A DNA stretch of 64,000 bases from assembly GCF_000422985.1 (NCBI RefSeq), contig NZ_AUHC01000009.1, forward strand, positions 1-64,000. Direction: 5' to 3'. The position numbers and the translations under genes were made by a program. The notes below the pieces were generated by a model. It made no database searches. It worked only from the letters and a program-made list of their open reading frames with translations, and was not told where the DNA came from. This stretch comes from Erythrobacter cryptus DSM 12079. GTDB taxonomy: Bacteria > Pseudomonadota > Alphaproteobacteria > Sphingomonadales > Sphingomonadaceae. Positions 24,420 through 33,636 of the stretch are shown here, piece by piece (position 1 is the stretch's first letter; each line of letters starts with the position of its first letter).

Positions 24420-24787
24420 CGCGAAGCCTCCGCCCTGCCGGGGGTGCAGAAGCCCTTGGCCTGATCGAGCAAGCCCGCGGGGTAATCCTTGGGCTTGAGC
24501 CGCGCCAGTTCCACACTGCCGCCCTGGTGATCTCCAAGGCGACAGAGCACCAGCGCGCGATCGAGCCGGGCCGCCGCCGAGCGGGGGAAGCGCGCCAGCA
24601 CCCGGTCAAGCGTGGCGAGCGCCTCGACCAGCGCCCCGCCCTGCGCCTGTTCGCGCGCCAGGGCCACGCCTTCGGCCTCGATCAAGCTGGCGGCGATCAG
24701 GCGCTCGTTCGCATCGTTGCTCTGCGCGAGTGATACGGCCGGCCAGAGCACGGCCAGAAGCGCAAGGAGACTGAGCCTCTTTCGCAT
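24416..24787 (-). CDS. small secreted TPR-like protein
   Basis: A 123-residue protein with a signal peptide (cut near VSLAQS) and a helical body that looks like one and a half tetratricopeptide repeats (ALATLDRVLARFPRSAAARL, then RALVLCRLGDHQGGSVELAR). Two cysteines (in VLCRL and GFCTPG) may form a disulfide. It overlaps the FecR gene by 4 bp, so the two are coupled and probably act together in the periplasm. Function unknown. Confidence 0.75.
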   Translation of the reverse strand: MRKRLSLLALLAVLWPAVSLAQSNDANERLIAASLIEAEGVALAREQAQGGALVEALATLDRVLARFPRSAAARLDRALVLCRLGDHQGGSVELARLKPKDYPAGLLDQAKGFCTPGRAEASR

Positions 24788-24883
24788 GGCTTTTCAGCCC
24801 TGTGGTCTTGTTTCGGGCAAACCTATCACGGCTGCGGCACGCTCTCAAGCCGCGATCGCCCACAGGTCTTGCCGCGCGGCGGC

Positions 24884-26815
24884 CTATTGCACCAGGGCGC
24901 GGAAGCGGATGGTAAAATTGGGCTGGCTGGTGCCGCTGGTCGCAGCCGCCATGGTGCCGGTGGGGGCGATGCGGATCGCGCGGACATTGGGATCGGCCGT
25001 GCCCGTGGGGGTGTAGGTGAAGGGCCCCGAAGTTCCGACCGACGAGAATCGCACCATCGTGGCAGCGTTGAAGGGGTTGAGCCCGCTTGCAGGCGTGCCA
25101 TTGGTGAAGGTCACTGGCGTTCCCGGCATGAAGGCCATCTGGCCCGGCATGTCATCGAGAATGATGATCGAGTTTGCATCAACCGTGCCTGCGCCGACAT
25201 TGCGCACGGTGATCGCATATTCGACGATCGCCCCGGGGATGAGCTTGGGATTGGTGGTGCCGTTCACCGGATCGGAGATCACCGTGCTGGTCTTGCTCAC
25301 CACCAGGAATGCCGCGGCGCGCCGGGTGTTGGTGATGGTGCAGGTGATGACATCGCCAAGCTGCGGCACGATTGTTCCCGGCACGGTGGTGGGCAAGGTG
25401 GTGCCGGTGCCGCTGGTCGCATTGGTGCAACTCATCGTCGCGGTGTAGTTGCCGAGGTTGGTCGTGCCTGCGGCGATCTCGTCGAGGGTGTAGGTGGTGC
25501 CCGCCACCAGTTGCACCGCGCCGGTATTGCCGCCGGTGACAGTGGTGCCGGTGCCGCTGGTGGTGGAGGAAGCGACCACGCTCGCCCCATCGCGGATGCG
25601 CACGGTGAACTGGTCGGTGCTGAAGCGCCGACCGCCCGATCCCAGCGCCTTGCGCAAGGTCAGGCGCGGCTGGGCGCCATTGGTGAAGGTACACACCAGC
25701 GCTTCGCCGAATTCGAGCTGCCCGATATTGACGCTGGTGGCGGCAAGGTTGTTGGGCAGGCTGGCGCGCGTCGGCCCCATGGTGTTCACGCAGGTGAGGC
25801 GCGCGCTGTATTGCGACAGGCTGCTCGCGCTCCCCGCTGCCATGGTCTCGCGCAGGGTAATCGGCATGCCCGCCGACATCACCAACGCGTTGGTGGAAAA
25901 GGGGCCGGCGCCGCTGCCGCTGGTGGTGCCGCTGGCCAGCGTCGCCCCGGTGATGCTGGAGGCGATCTGGAACTGGAACTGATCGGCCGTATTGATGCGC
26001 GCGCCCGTGATGGTCTTCTGCAGGCGGATCGAGGCAAAGCGCACCGCGAACATCACCCCTTGCAGCCCCCCCGCCACGGTCTCGACCGTCACCGAGGTGG
26101 GGCTGTTGCTGCCAAGAATATAGGCGCCGACCGTGCCGGCAACGCCGGTGATGTTGACATTGCTGGTGCCGACCCCAGCGATCGCGGGGAAGGTGCCGCC
26201 GCTGATCGGCGGCACGCTGTCGAGCAGCTGCCAGGCGCCGCCATTGGTGGACAGGCGCAGGGCCTCGCCCTGGTTGCTCGATTCGGCATCGGCGACGATG
26301 AAGGAGAAGACCGAGGCGCTGGCACCCGCGGGCGGGATCACGGTGATGTTCGAGAGAATGATACTGCGCGTGCCGGCGCTGGCGGTGTAGAGCACCGTGC
26401 GGCCGGGAATGCCGATGAAAGCGGTGTTGCCCACCGCCGCCCCGCTCCACGAAGGGGCGGTAACGGCGTTGTAATGGGTGGTGGTGCGCCCGCCGGTGAC
26501 GCGCAGGTTGAAGCTCAGGGTCGAGCCATCGGGCAGGGCAAAGCTGAGGTTCTGCCCCGTGGCGCTGCGCGCGGTGGCATCGGCATAATTGCCAAGATTG
26601 AGCCAGCAATAGGTCTGCCAGCTGGCCGGCGCGGCGCCCTGGGCGGTGGCCTGGCCGCAGTTCTGCGCCTTGGCCGCCCCACCCCAGGCGAGCAGCACCA
26701 GCATCAGTGCCAGTGCCAGTGCCCGGCGCAGCCTGCCCGCAATCGCAATCATGCGAGGCACATAGGAAATCATGGTAAATGCGCGGTTAGCGCGGCGCGG
26801 CATGGCCCCTGTCAT
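24884..26815 (-). CDS. secreted multidomain DUF11/prealbumin-like surface protein
   Basis: A 643-residue exported protein. After a signal peptide (cut near GAAKAQ, about residue 50; an internal ATG at residue 15 is an alternative start) comes a jelly-roll-like N-terminal domain (about 50-260). Two prealbumin/SpaA-like Ig folds follow (about 262-370 and 385-500: LQKTITGARINTADQFQFQI and LTLRKALGSGGRRFSTDQFT, each ending C-T-x-TN), then one DUF11 domain (about 505-640). The DUF11 stretch SDPVNGTTNPKLIPGAIVEY nearly repeats one in the protein at 32010. Its ATG overlaps the stop of the 1724-residue gene by 4 bp. Function unknown; a surface or matrix protein is likely. Confidence 0.75.
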   Translation of the reverse strand: MTGAMPRRANRAFTMISYVPRMIAIAGRLRRALALALMLVLLAWGGAAKAQNCGQATAQGAAPASWQTYCWLNLGNYADATARSATGQNLSFALPDGSTLSFNLRVTGGRTTTHYNAVTAPSWSGAAVGNTAFIGIPGRTVLYTASAGTRSIILSNITVIPPAGASASVFSFIVADAESSNQGEALRLSTNGGAWQLLDSVPPISGGTFPAIAGVGTSNVNITGVAGTVGAYILGSNSPTSVTVETVAGGLQGVMFAVRFASIRLQKTITGARINTADQFQFQIASSITGATLASGTTSGSGAGPFSTNALVMSAGMPITLRETMAAGSASSLSQYSARLTCVNTMGPTRASLPNNLAATSVNIGQLEFGEALVCTFTNGAQPRLTLRKALGSGGRRFSTDQFTVRIRDGASVVASSTTSGTGTTVTGGNTGAVQLVAGTTYTLDEIAAGTTNLGNYTATMSCTNATSGTGTTLPTTVPGTIVPQLGDVITCTITNTRRAAAFLVVSKTSTVISDPVNGTTNPKLIPGAIVEYAITVRNVGAGTVDANSIIILDDMPGQMAFMPGTPVTFTNGTPASGLNPFNAATMVRFSSVGTSGPFTYTPTGTADPNVRAIRIAPTGTMAAATSGTSQPNFTIRFRALVQ

Positions 26816-29800
26816 TGCCCGGCCCTCCGCAGTCCGAGCAGCCCGAGGCTGTCGGCATCGAACTTCATCCGCACCGCGGCATAGACGCCCTCATTGGTGC
26901 TGCGCGCCGCGCCGAAATCGCCATCGCGAAAGCCCGAGATATTGTAGCCCAGCGTCACCAGCACCCCATCGGCCGGCACCACACCGATCATCGGGCCGAA
27001 GGCATAGCTGGTGACCTCATCCTCGAGATTGGTGCGCACCGTGGCGCTGGCACCGATCTCGATGCGCTCACCGATCCCGATGCGCCCATCGGCGCCCACC
27101 AGCAGGCTGGTGCCGGAAAAGGCGATCCCGTCGAAGCGATCGAGATTGTAGCGCCCGCCGAGGAACAGCGCGAGTTCGTGGCGCCGCACCTCGACCCCGT
27201 CCACCTGCCCACGCGGGGAGAAATTGGCCGAAAGGCTGGCCACCAGGCGGCGTGCGGTGGCATCGCCATCGACCACCAGCCCGCTGCGCCCGGCCGCGCC
27301 CCTGGCCCCGGCCTCGCCCGCGAGCGCGCCGGTCACGCGGTCGCTGCGGTATTCGAGCCGCCCGAGCAGCGCGAGGGGCGAGGCATCCGGGCGATGGGCA
27401 AAGGCGATGCTGGCATCGATGATCGCGCTTGCCGCCCCGCCCTCGCTCTCGGCCCGGGTCCAGGTCGCGCCCGCGCCTACCATGCTGCCCGCGCCAAGCT
27501 GGCGGATCGCGCCGAAGGTGAGGCCGCGCCGGTCGGCGCTCTCGCCATCGCGCAGCTCGCCGCGGGCAACGATGCTCCAGCGATCCTTGCGCCAGGCCGC
27601 ACCCAGCGTGACAGCGGTGAAATCCTCGAACAGCAGTCCGCCTGTAAGCTGGCCGCCGCTCGCGGGCGGCTGGGCCGGGTTGATCACCCCGCCCGCGGCC
27701 GGCGCGCCGCCCAGCGTGCGGTTGCCATCGATGGTGGCATCGATCAGCAGCGAGGGGCTGACCTGCAGGCTCTGCGACAGGCCGAAGGCGGCAAAGCTGC
27801 GGCTGCCGTTCTCGCCGATGGTCTCCTGCCCGATGGTGGTGACCACTTGCGCCCCGCTCCAGGGCGAAACCTCGATCCCGCCGCGCAGCTGGCGCGCATC
27901 GAGCGCAGCGCCATCGGCGATTTCGTAGGTGCCCACCAGCCGCACGTCGCGGGTGATGGCATAGCGCACCCCCAGCCGGTGGCGCGCGGGCAGATCGAGG
28001 CTCTCGCTCTTGCCCAGCGCCAGCGCCGTGGCCGCCGAAAGCTCGAGCCGGTTGCCCAAGAGGCGCTGGGTCGCCCCGGCCTCGAGCACGGTCGAGGTGG
28101 CGCTGCTGCCATCGGCGAGGCGATCATCGAAATGGGCGATCCCGATGCGCAGATCGGTGCGCTGGCGGGTGAGCACGATCTGCGCCTGGCCGGCGCGGCG
28201 GCGGGCAGCATCGATCAGGCTGTCATCCTGCCACAGGCTGCCGACGAGGCTGAGATGCTCGTTCAGCAGCACGCGGCCATCAAGCCCGAACTTGCGGCGC
28301 CCACGTTCGGCGGCGTTCTGCTGGCCGATGCCGTAATCGGCATCGATCTGGCGGGCATAGGCGAGCATATCGAGCTTGCCGGACTGGTGCTGGGCTTCGA
28401 CCAGCCAGCCGCTGGCGGTCTCGCCGGCGCGGCGGCTGACCCCGAGTTCGGCGCGGATTTCGGTGCTCTCGCCGATCCGGGCGCGCAGATCGATGGCGCC
28501 CAGATCGGTGCGCGCGGCCTCGCCGCGGCCATCGACCAGCCCGGCATCGCTGATCGCGCTGGCGCCGATCCGCAGCGCGCCATCGGCGCTCGTCCAATCG
28601 GCCCGCACCCCGGCGTTCCACTCGGCCTCGCCCGTCCCGTCGGTCTCGAACTCGATGACGATGAATTGCGGGTTGAGCGCTTCATCGCGGCTCAGCACCG
28701 GGGCGGCAAAGCGGATCGTGCCGGCGATGAGATCGATGTCGTAATCGGTAAAGCGCACCAGCTCGCGCGTCGAGAGGATCAGCTCGGGACGGAAGCGGTC
28801 GCGCACCTCGATGGTGACGCGCTCGGAATTGGCCAGGATGCGGCGACTGGCAAGGGAGTAAGGTCCGGTGATGCCCTGCCCCTGGATCTCCTGGCGCTGG
28901 AAGCGGCTGGCGATCTGGGCGGCGAAACCTTGCGCGGTGACCTGGCCGAAGCGCGCCTCGCCCTTCACCCCGGTGGCGGTGCGGTTGTAATTGGCAAGCC
29001 TCGTCTGGTTGAAGGCGGTCTGGAAGTCGCCATAGAGCGCATAGAAGGTCGCGGTTTCGATGCGGACATAGAGCTTCTCGCGGCTGGCGGCGTCGAACTG
29101 GCGGGTCGAACCATCGCCGAACACCGTGTAATAGGCGCGCGGATCGATCGCGCCCAGCACCGGGCTGTCCTCGCGCTGGCGGGCGCTGTCATAGGCCAGG
29201 GTGAGCAGATATTTGCCCAGCACCCGGCCCTTGGCGTAGAGCGCAACGCGCGCATCCTTGCCCAGATCGCTGTCGAAGCGACCGGCGCGCTCCATGTTCT
29301 CGGCCACCGAACGCGCGCCGATCGTGCCTTCGGCAAGGCCGATGAGCGTCCATTCAACCTCGCCCGGCACGATCCAGGCCTCAAGCTCCTGGCGCCGGGC
29401 GATGCGCCCGTCCTCGAAGGTGAAGCCGAGCCGCAGCGCGCCGCTGACCATGGTCGGGGCAAGCTCGATCAGCGCCACCCCATCATCGCCCGACACCACC
29501 CAGCGCGCTCCGCCCGGCGCAAGGCGGGTGAGCTGGTTGAGCTGCTGGCGGTCAAGTTCCTCGGCGCTCTGATAGGGCGCATTGAGGGTGAAGGTGCCCG
29601 CAATCCCTTCGCGCAAGGGGCGTCCGTTGCGATCGAGCACCCGCACCGCCACCACCGGGCGGGTGCGGCCATCGGCGATCAGCCGCGAACGCTCGGGCAG
29701 GAATTCGACCCGCGCCGGGGTGCTGGTGAAGAACACCTCGCGGGTGAAGCTCTTGGAAACCTCGCCCTGACTGTTGACGATCCGCGCCTCGAGCAAGGTG

Positions 29801-31986
29801 CGCTCATTGATGAGCGGCACGCCGCGCCACTGGCTCACCGCAAAGCGGCCCTTTTCGGGAGTGAGCACCCCGTCGAAGGCGAGCGGATCGACCGGCTTGC
29901 CATCGACGAGCAGTTGCACGCTCTGCCCGCGGCGGTGGCGCACAGCAACGCGGATCGCCGGGGCGCGGGGGTTGGCATCGGGCGCAGGCGTGAGGAAGCC
30001 ATCCTCGCCATCGCCAAGCGCCAGGTAATCGGTGGCGGCGGGCTTGTCGGCCTCACCCGGCGCGGTGCCTTGCGGCTTTTCGCCCTTGGCCGGGGCCTCG
30101 GCGGCGGGCGCTGCGGCCAGCGCGGGCGCAGGGAGCGCGGCACCGGCGGGCAGGAGAACATGGAAATCGGCCACCACCAGGCTCCCGCCCTGCCCGATGG
30201 CAAAGCGCGAGAAGGCGCTGCCGGCATTGCGGGTGTTGGCCTGGCAATCGATCAGCCGCGCGCCCTCGGGCAAGGTCATGCGCGCCACCTGCACCACATG
30301 GGTGCCGGGCACGATCCCCTCGAAGTGATAGCGCCCCTCGGCATCGCTGACGGCAAAGCTGCCATCCTCGAGCATCACGCGCACCCCGGGCACGCCGATG
30401 CGCTCGGCCTCGGGCATGGTGCAGGGGCCGGCGGTGATGCGGCCGATGATGGTCATGCGCTCGGCGATCCCGCTGCGTTCAAGCTGGAGCGCGGCGCTGG
30501 CGCGCGCCTCGCGGCCGAGCGCGTCGGTGAGGCGCGCGTCATTGACCACCCGGCCCGCGGGCGCATCGGGGCGCACGCTCATGGCATAGGTGATCCTCAG
30601 GCTCGCCCCCCCGGCAAGATCGCCGAGCGCGAGAGTGAGGCTGCGCCCATCGGGCGTGATCGACACGCCGCCTGGCGCAGGGGCGCCGTTGATGCGGATC
30701 GAATCGCGCCGCAGCCGCAGCCAGCGCGAGGGCGTGTCGGTCAGCACCAGCGCCCGGCGCACCCGATCGGCATCAGGATTGCGCAGCGTGAGGGTGTAGA
30801 ACACCACATCGCCCGGCGCGGCGCGCAGGCGCGAGACGGTCTTGGTCAGCACCAGCGGACCGGCGGCGCGATCGACCGGCAGATCGATCTCGACCGGGCG
30901 CGGATCGGTGAGCACGAAGGGATCGGCAAAGGAGCCTTCGCGGATGACGAAGGGCCGGCCATCGGGGCGGGTGAGCCGTGCCAGCACCTCCGGCGCCACC
31001 GCCGAGGGCGCGCTGTAGGGCGCCGGCGGCTCGATCACGAAGCGGTAGCGGCCCGGATTGGCGAGCGGGAACCAGAATTCGCCCGGCCCCATCGGCGTGC
31101 TGCGCCCGGCCCCGTCGATCACCGGCGCGCCGGTGACCACGCTGGCAGGCCAGGGCGTGACCCCATCCTCGGCAAAGACCGTCGCGGGCGCGCCGCTCGC
31201 CGCATCGACCAGCGTCACCCGCGCGCCATCGACAGGCGCGCCGGTCTCGCTGTCGAACACCACGCCGAAGGGATCGACCAGCACCTTAACCTCGGCGCTG
31301 ACCATCGCGGTCTCGCTGTCGGGGCTCATCGCGGTGAGCGTGATGCGCGAATCCGCACCCACGCTGAGGCGGCAATCCTCGACCGCCACCGGGGGCGGGA
31401 TGCGGCGGGTCTCGATCACCCCGGCAAAGACACCGCTGTCGGGTGCGGTCTCGAACACGGTGATCGTCTCGACATCGCCCTCGCGGGTGGTGATGCGCAG
31501 GCGCAGCTGGTCAATCGCGGCGGGATTGCGGTTGGCCGCGGCTGCCGTGATTTCGAAGAACAGGGGCTCGCCACCGCGCAGCTGATCGGTCTGGATAACG
31601 CGGGCGGTGGCAATCGTGGCGGTGCTGCCGGCGCTCGCATCGGGGGCGCTCGCCGTCAGGCTGGCGCGCCCGATCGGCCCGGGGACCGTGCCGCAGCCTG
31701 GCTGGCGATAGACCAGCTCGGTGCCGCTCTCGCCGCCGCGGCGATAGACCCTGATGGCAGGGGGCGATGCGACAGGCGCAGCGCGCACCTCGAAGCGCAC
31801 CGGGTTGCTGGCAATGCTGCGGCGGGCGCCATCGGCCTGCCAGCTCGCCTCGGCGATATTGGAGATGATGCGGGGCGATGCCGCATCAAGGCCCTGAGCG
31901 AGCCCCTGCTCCTGCGGCACGGCAAAGGGCAGCAGCACTGCCAAGAGTGCTGCTGCCACGCGCAGCAAGGAGCAGGGAACACGCAA
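26812..31986 (-). CDS. giant outer-membrane DUF11/SdrD-like protein with a C-terminal barrel
   Basis: A 1724-residue exported protein. Order: signal peptide (about 1-31); an N-terminal domain opening ISNIAEASWQADGARRSI, shared with the two upstream small proteins; Ig-like segments; a DUF11 domain (about 370-500: VLTKTVSRLRAAPGDVVFYT); a carboxypeptidase-regulatory/SdrD-like domain (about 522-590: GVPGVRVMLEDGSFAVSDAE); an Ala/Pro/Lys linker (about 612-655); an Ig-like Big domain (about 755-860); and a long C-terminal beta-barrel (about 880-1724) with repeated aromatic strands and motifs such as ATFYALYGDFQTAFNQTRL and FTDYDIDLIAGTIRFAAPV. Likely anchored in the outer membrane with modules exposed. 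The domain boundaries are visual estimates. Confidence 0.75.
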   Translation of the reverse strand: MRVPCSLLRVAAALLAVLLPFAVPQEQGLAQGLDAASPRIISNIAEASWQADGARRSIASNPVRFEVRAAPVASPPAIRVYRRGGESGTELVYRQPGCGTVPGPIGRASLTASAPDASAGSTATIATARVIQTDQLRGGEPLFFEITAAAANRNPAAIDQLRLRITTREGDVETITVFETAPDSGVFAGVIETRRIPPPVAVEDCRLSVGADSRITLTAMSPDSETAMVSAEVKVLVDPFGVVFDSETGAPVDGARVTLVDAASGAPATVFAEDGVTPWPASVVTGAPVIDGAGRSTPMGPGEFWFPLANPGRYRFVIEPPAPYSAPSAVAPEVLARLTRPDGRPFVIREGSFADPFVLTDPRPVEIDLPVDRAAGPLVLTKTVSRLRAAPGDVVFYTLTLRNPDADRVRRALVLTDTPSRWLRLRRDSIRINGAPAPGGVSITPDGRSLTLALGDLAGGASLRITYAMSVRPDAPAGRVVNDARLTDALGREARASAALQLERSGIAERMTIIGRITAGPCTMPEAERIGVPGVRVMLEDGSFAVSDAEGRYHFEGIVPGTHVVQVARMTLPEGARLIDCQANTRNAGSAFSRFAIGQGGSLVVADFHVLLPAGAALPAPALAAAPAAEAPAKGEKPQGTAPGEADKPAATDYLALGDGEDGFLTPAPDANPRAPAIRVAVRHRRGQSVQLLVDGKPVDPLAFDGVLTPEKGRFAVSQWRGVPLINERTLLEARIVNSQGEVSKSFTREVFFTSTPARVEFLPERSRLIADGRTRPVVAVRVLDRNGRPLREGIAGTFTLNAPYQSAEELDRQQLNQLTRLAPGGARWVVSGDDGVALIELAPTMVSGALRLGFTFEDGRIARRQELEAWIVPGEVEWTLIGLAEGTIGARSVAENMERAGRFDSDLGKDARVALYAKGRVLGKYLLTLAYDSARQREDSPVLGAIDPRAYYTVFGDGSTRQFDAASREKLYVRIETATFYALYGDFQTAFNQTRLANYNRTATGVKGEARFGQVTAQGFAAQIASRFQRQEIQGQGITGPYSLASRRILANSERVTIEVRDRFRPELILSTRELVRFTDYDIDLIAGTIRFAAPVLSRDEALNPQFIVIEFETDGTGEAEWNAGVRADWTSADGALRIGASAISDAGLVDGRGEAARTDLGAIDLRARIGESTEIRAELGVSRRAGETASGWLVEAQHQSGKLDMLAYARQIDADYGIGQQNAAERGRRKFGLDGRVLLNEHLSLVGSLWQDDSLIDAARRRAGQAQIVLTRQRTDLRIGIAHFDDRLADGSSATSTVLEAGATQRLLGNRLELSAATALALGKSESLDLPARHRLGVRYAITRDVRLVGTYEIADGAALDARQLRGGIEVSPWSGAQVVTTIGQETIGENGSRSFAAFGLSQSLQVSPSLLIDATIDGNRTLGGAPAAGGVINPAQPPASGGQLTGGLLFEDFTAVTLGAAWRKDRWSIVARGELRDGESADRRGLTFGAIRQLGAGSMVGAGATWTRAESEGGAASAIIDASIAFAHRPDASPLALLGRLEYRSDRVTGALAGEAGARGAAGRSGLVVDGDATARRLVASLSANFSPRGQVDGVEVRRHELALFLGGRYNLDRFDGIAFSGTSLLVGADGRIGIGERIEIGASATVRTNLEDEVTSYAFGPMIGVVPADGVLVTLGYNISGFRDGDFGAARSTNEGVYAAVRMKFDADSLGLLGLRRAGQ

Positions 31987-32009
31987 GGCCTGTCCTCCGG
32001 ATCAGGGGG

Positions 32010-33047
32010 TTAGTTGATCTCGACCCGGAAATAGACCGAGCGGGTCTGGCCGGCCGCGACATCGTCGAGGTCAGCCAGCACCTGGTTTTCGCCCGAGGGC
32101 CCGGTGCCGGCGCTGTAGGTGCCGCCCGGGGTGCCGGCGCTGCAGGTGGCATTGCCGTTGACGAAGATGCCAAAGGCGTTGTTGTAGGTGACGTCGAAGG
32201 GCAGATCGTCGGTCACGCTGACATCGGTGGCGGTCGCCGCCCCCGCGGCGTTCGCCACGGTGATGCAATATTCCACCGTCGCCCCGGGGATCGCCTTGGG
32301 ATTGGTGGTGCCATTGACCGGATCGCTCACAACCCGGCTGGTCTTGGCGACCGTGATCACCGCGCCCGCGACCGTATACTGCCCGGTGGCGGAGAAATCG
32401 CCCTGGTTGGCAAGGTCGGTCGCGCCCGCGCCATCGGCGAGCACCGTATCGACGCCGCTGGTATTGGCCCCGGCGGTGGCGGTCAGCTCGGCGCCCAGCG
32501 CCCCCGCGCCGCCGGCCGCATGGGCATTGGCGGTCAGCGTCACGTCGAAGACATCGGCATTGACGGCGTTGAGCCCGATATCGGCGAGCACGAACACCCG
32601 CACCGTCGCATCCTCGGCCACCTCGTCGAGATAGGTCACCAGCGCATCGCCGGCATCGAAGGTGTTGTTGCCGTTGCTGTCGCGATAGATACGGAAGTTG
32701 CTGATGTTGGCGGCCGCACCGGCGGTCAGCGCGCTCGCAAGCGCAAGATCGACGGTGTCGTTCGACAGGTTGGTGACATCAAAGGCAATCACCGCATCCT
32801 GCTGGCCGGGCGAAACCGAGGTCGCCGGTCCGACATAGCTGACGGTGACATTCACCTTGCGGTCGACGGTGAAGCTGTCGCTTGCCGTCTCGGCATTCTG
32901 GGTAATGCCGCCGACATTGTAGCTGACGGAGACATTGTTGGTGATCGTTGCGCCTGCATTGGTCCCTTCGGCCAAGGCAGGGGCGCTGGACATGACGACG
33001 AGCGCAAACGCGCTCACCGCCCCCAGCAATTGGGAGGTGGTCTTCAT
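32010..33047 (-). CDS. secreted DUF11-domain protein
   Basis: A 345-residue exported protein: signal peptide (cut after SSAPALA), an N-terminal domain opening AGATITNNVSVSYNVGG, a beta-rich central domain containing SNGNNTFDAGDALVTYLDE (EF-hand-like calcium-loop appearance), and a C-terminal DUF11 domain (about 228-345: SDPVNGTTNPKAIPGATVEY). It ends 23 bp upstream of the 1724-residue gene and starts 72 bp after the 160-residue gene. Asp/Asn-rich loops could bind calcium, as in other secreted beta-repeat proteins; that is inference. Confidence 0.75.
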   Translation of the reverse strand: MKTTSQLLGAVSAFALVVMSSAPALAEGTNAGATITNNVSVSYNVGGITQNAETASDSFTVDRKVNVTVSYVGPATSVSPGQQDAVIAFDVTNLSNDTVDLALASALTAGAAANISNFRIYRDSNGNNTFDAGDALVTYLDEVAEDATVRVFVLADIGLNAVNADVFDVTLTANAHAAGGAGALGAELTATAGANTSGVDTVLADGAGATDLANQGDFSATGQYTVAGAVITVAKTSRVVSDPVNGTTNPKAIPGATVEYCITVANAAGAATATDVSVTDDLPFDVTYNNAFGIFVNGNATCSAGTPGGTYSAGTGPSGENQVLADLDDVAAGQTRSVYFRVEIN

Positions 33048-33119
33048 GGCTTGGTCCTTTGCGTGTGCCCCGCGTGATCAACTCCGCCCGCAGGGCCTGG
33101 CGGTTATCGCCCGCTCTTT

Positions 33120-33602
33120 TCAGCGGATGATGGCTGGATAGGTGAGCCGGCCCTTCTCTCCGGGCGCGATACTGGCGATCACCCAGCGCACGTGGGTGAC
33201 ATCGCCGTGGGTCGCCGGGCGGGTGGTGCCGTCGGGCTGGGGAACCGTGAGGTCGGCCAGCCGGCCCCAGCTCTTGCCGCCATCGACCGAGACCTCGAGC
33301 GCCGGATCGGCATCGGGCGCGAGCCGCACGGCGGCAGGCAGCGGGTTGGTGACGGTAAAGCCGGTGACGGCCTCGGCGCCATTGTTGGCATAGTCGGTGC
33401 CGAACACCAACCGGTCACCCGGAACGATCGCGGCCGGCGCGACCAGCTCGGTGCGGGTGGTGCCATCGGCTTCGGTGATGGTCTTGACCGCTTTGACATC
33501 GCCGACAAGGCTGATCGGGCTGGCGTCCTGCGCCGCCAGCGGGGCCAGCGGCAGCAGCGCCCCGGCCACAGCCGCAAGCATCCTGAGATGGAATCCTTTC
33601 AT
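33120..33602 (-). CDS. small secreted single-domain DUF11-like protein
   Basis: A 160-residue exported protein, with a signal peptide (cut near PLAAQD) and a single DUF11-like Ig fold: VKAVKTITEADGTTRTELVA, IVPGDRLVFGTDYANNGAEA and FTVTNPLPAAVRLAPD. It is a minimal version of the repeat domain seen in its neighbours. Codirectional with them: 34 bp after the 331-residue gene and 72 bp before the 345-residue gene. Confidence 0.75.
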   Translation of the reverse strand: MKGFHLRMLAAVAGALLPLAPLAAQDASPISLVGDVKAVKTITEADGTTRTELVAPAAIVPGDRLVFGTDYANNGAEAVTGFTVTNPLPAAVRLAPDADPALEVSVDGGKSWGRLADLTVPQPDGTTRPATHGDVTHVRWVIASIAPGEKGRLTYPAIIR

Positions 33603-33636
33603 CTTGGCAACCCTTCTTTCCTTTCGGTTGTGCTGG

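Noticed and set aside
26815..32013. A 1732-codon open frame on the plus strand opposite the giant surface protein
   Set aside because: It mirrors the minus-strand gene codon for codon, lacks a signal peptide or recognisable domain, and has the Gly/Ala/Arg/His-rich composition of antisense frames in GC-rich DNA.
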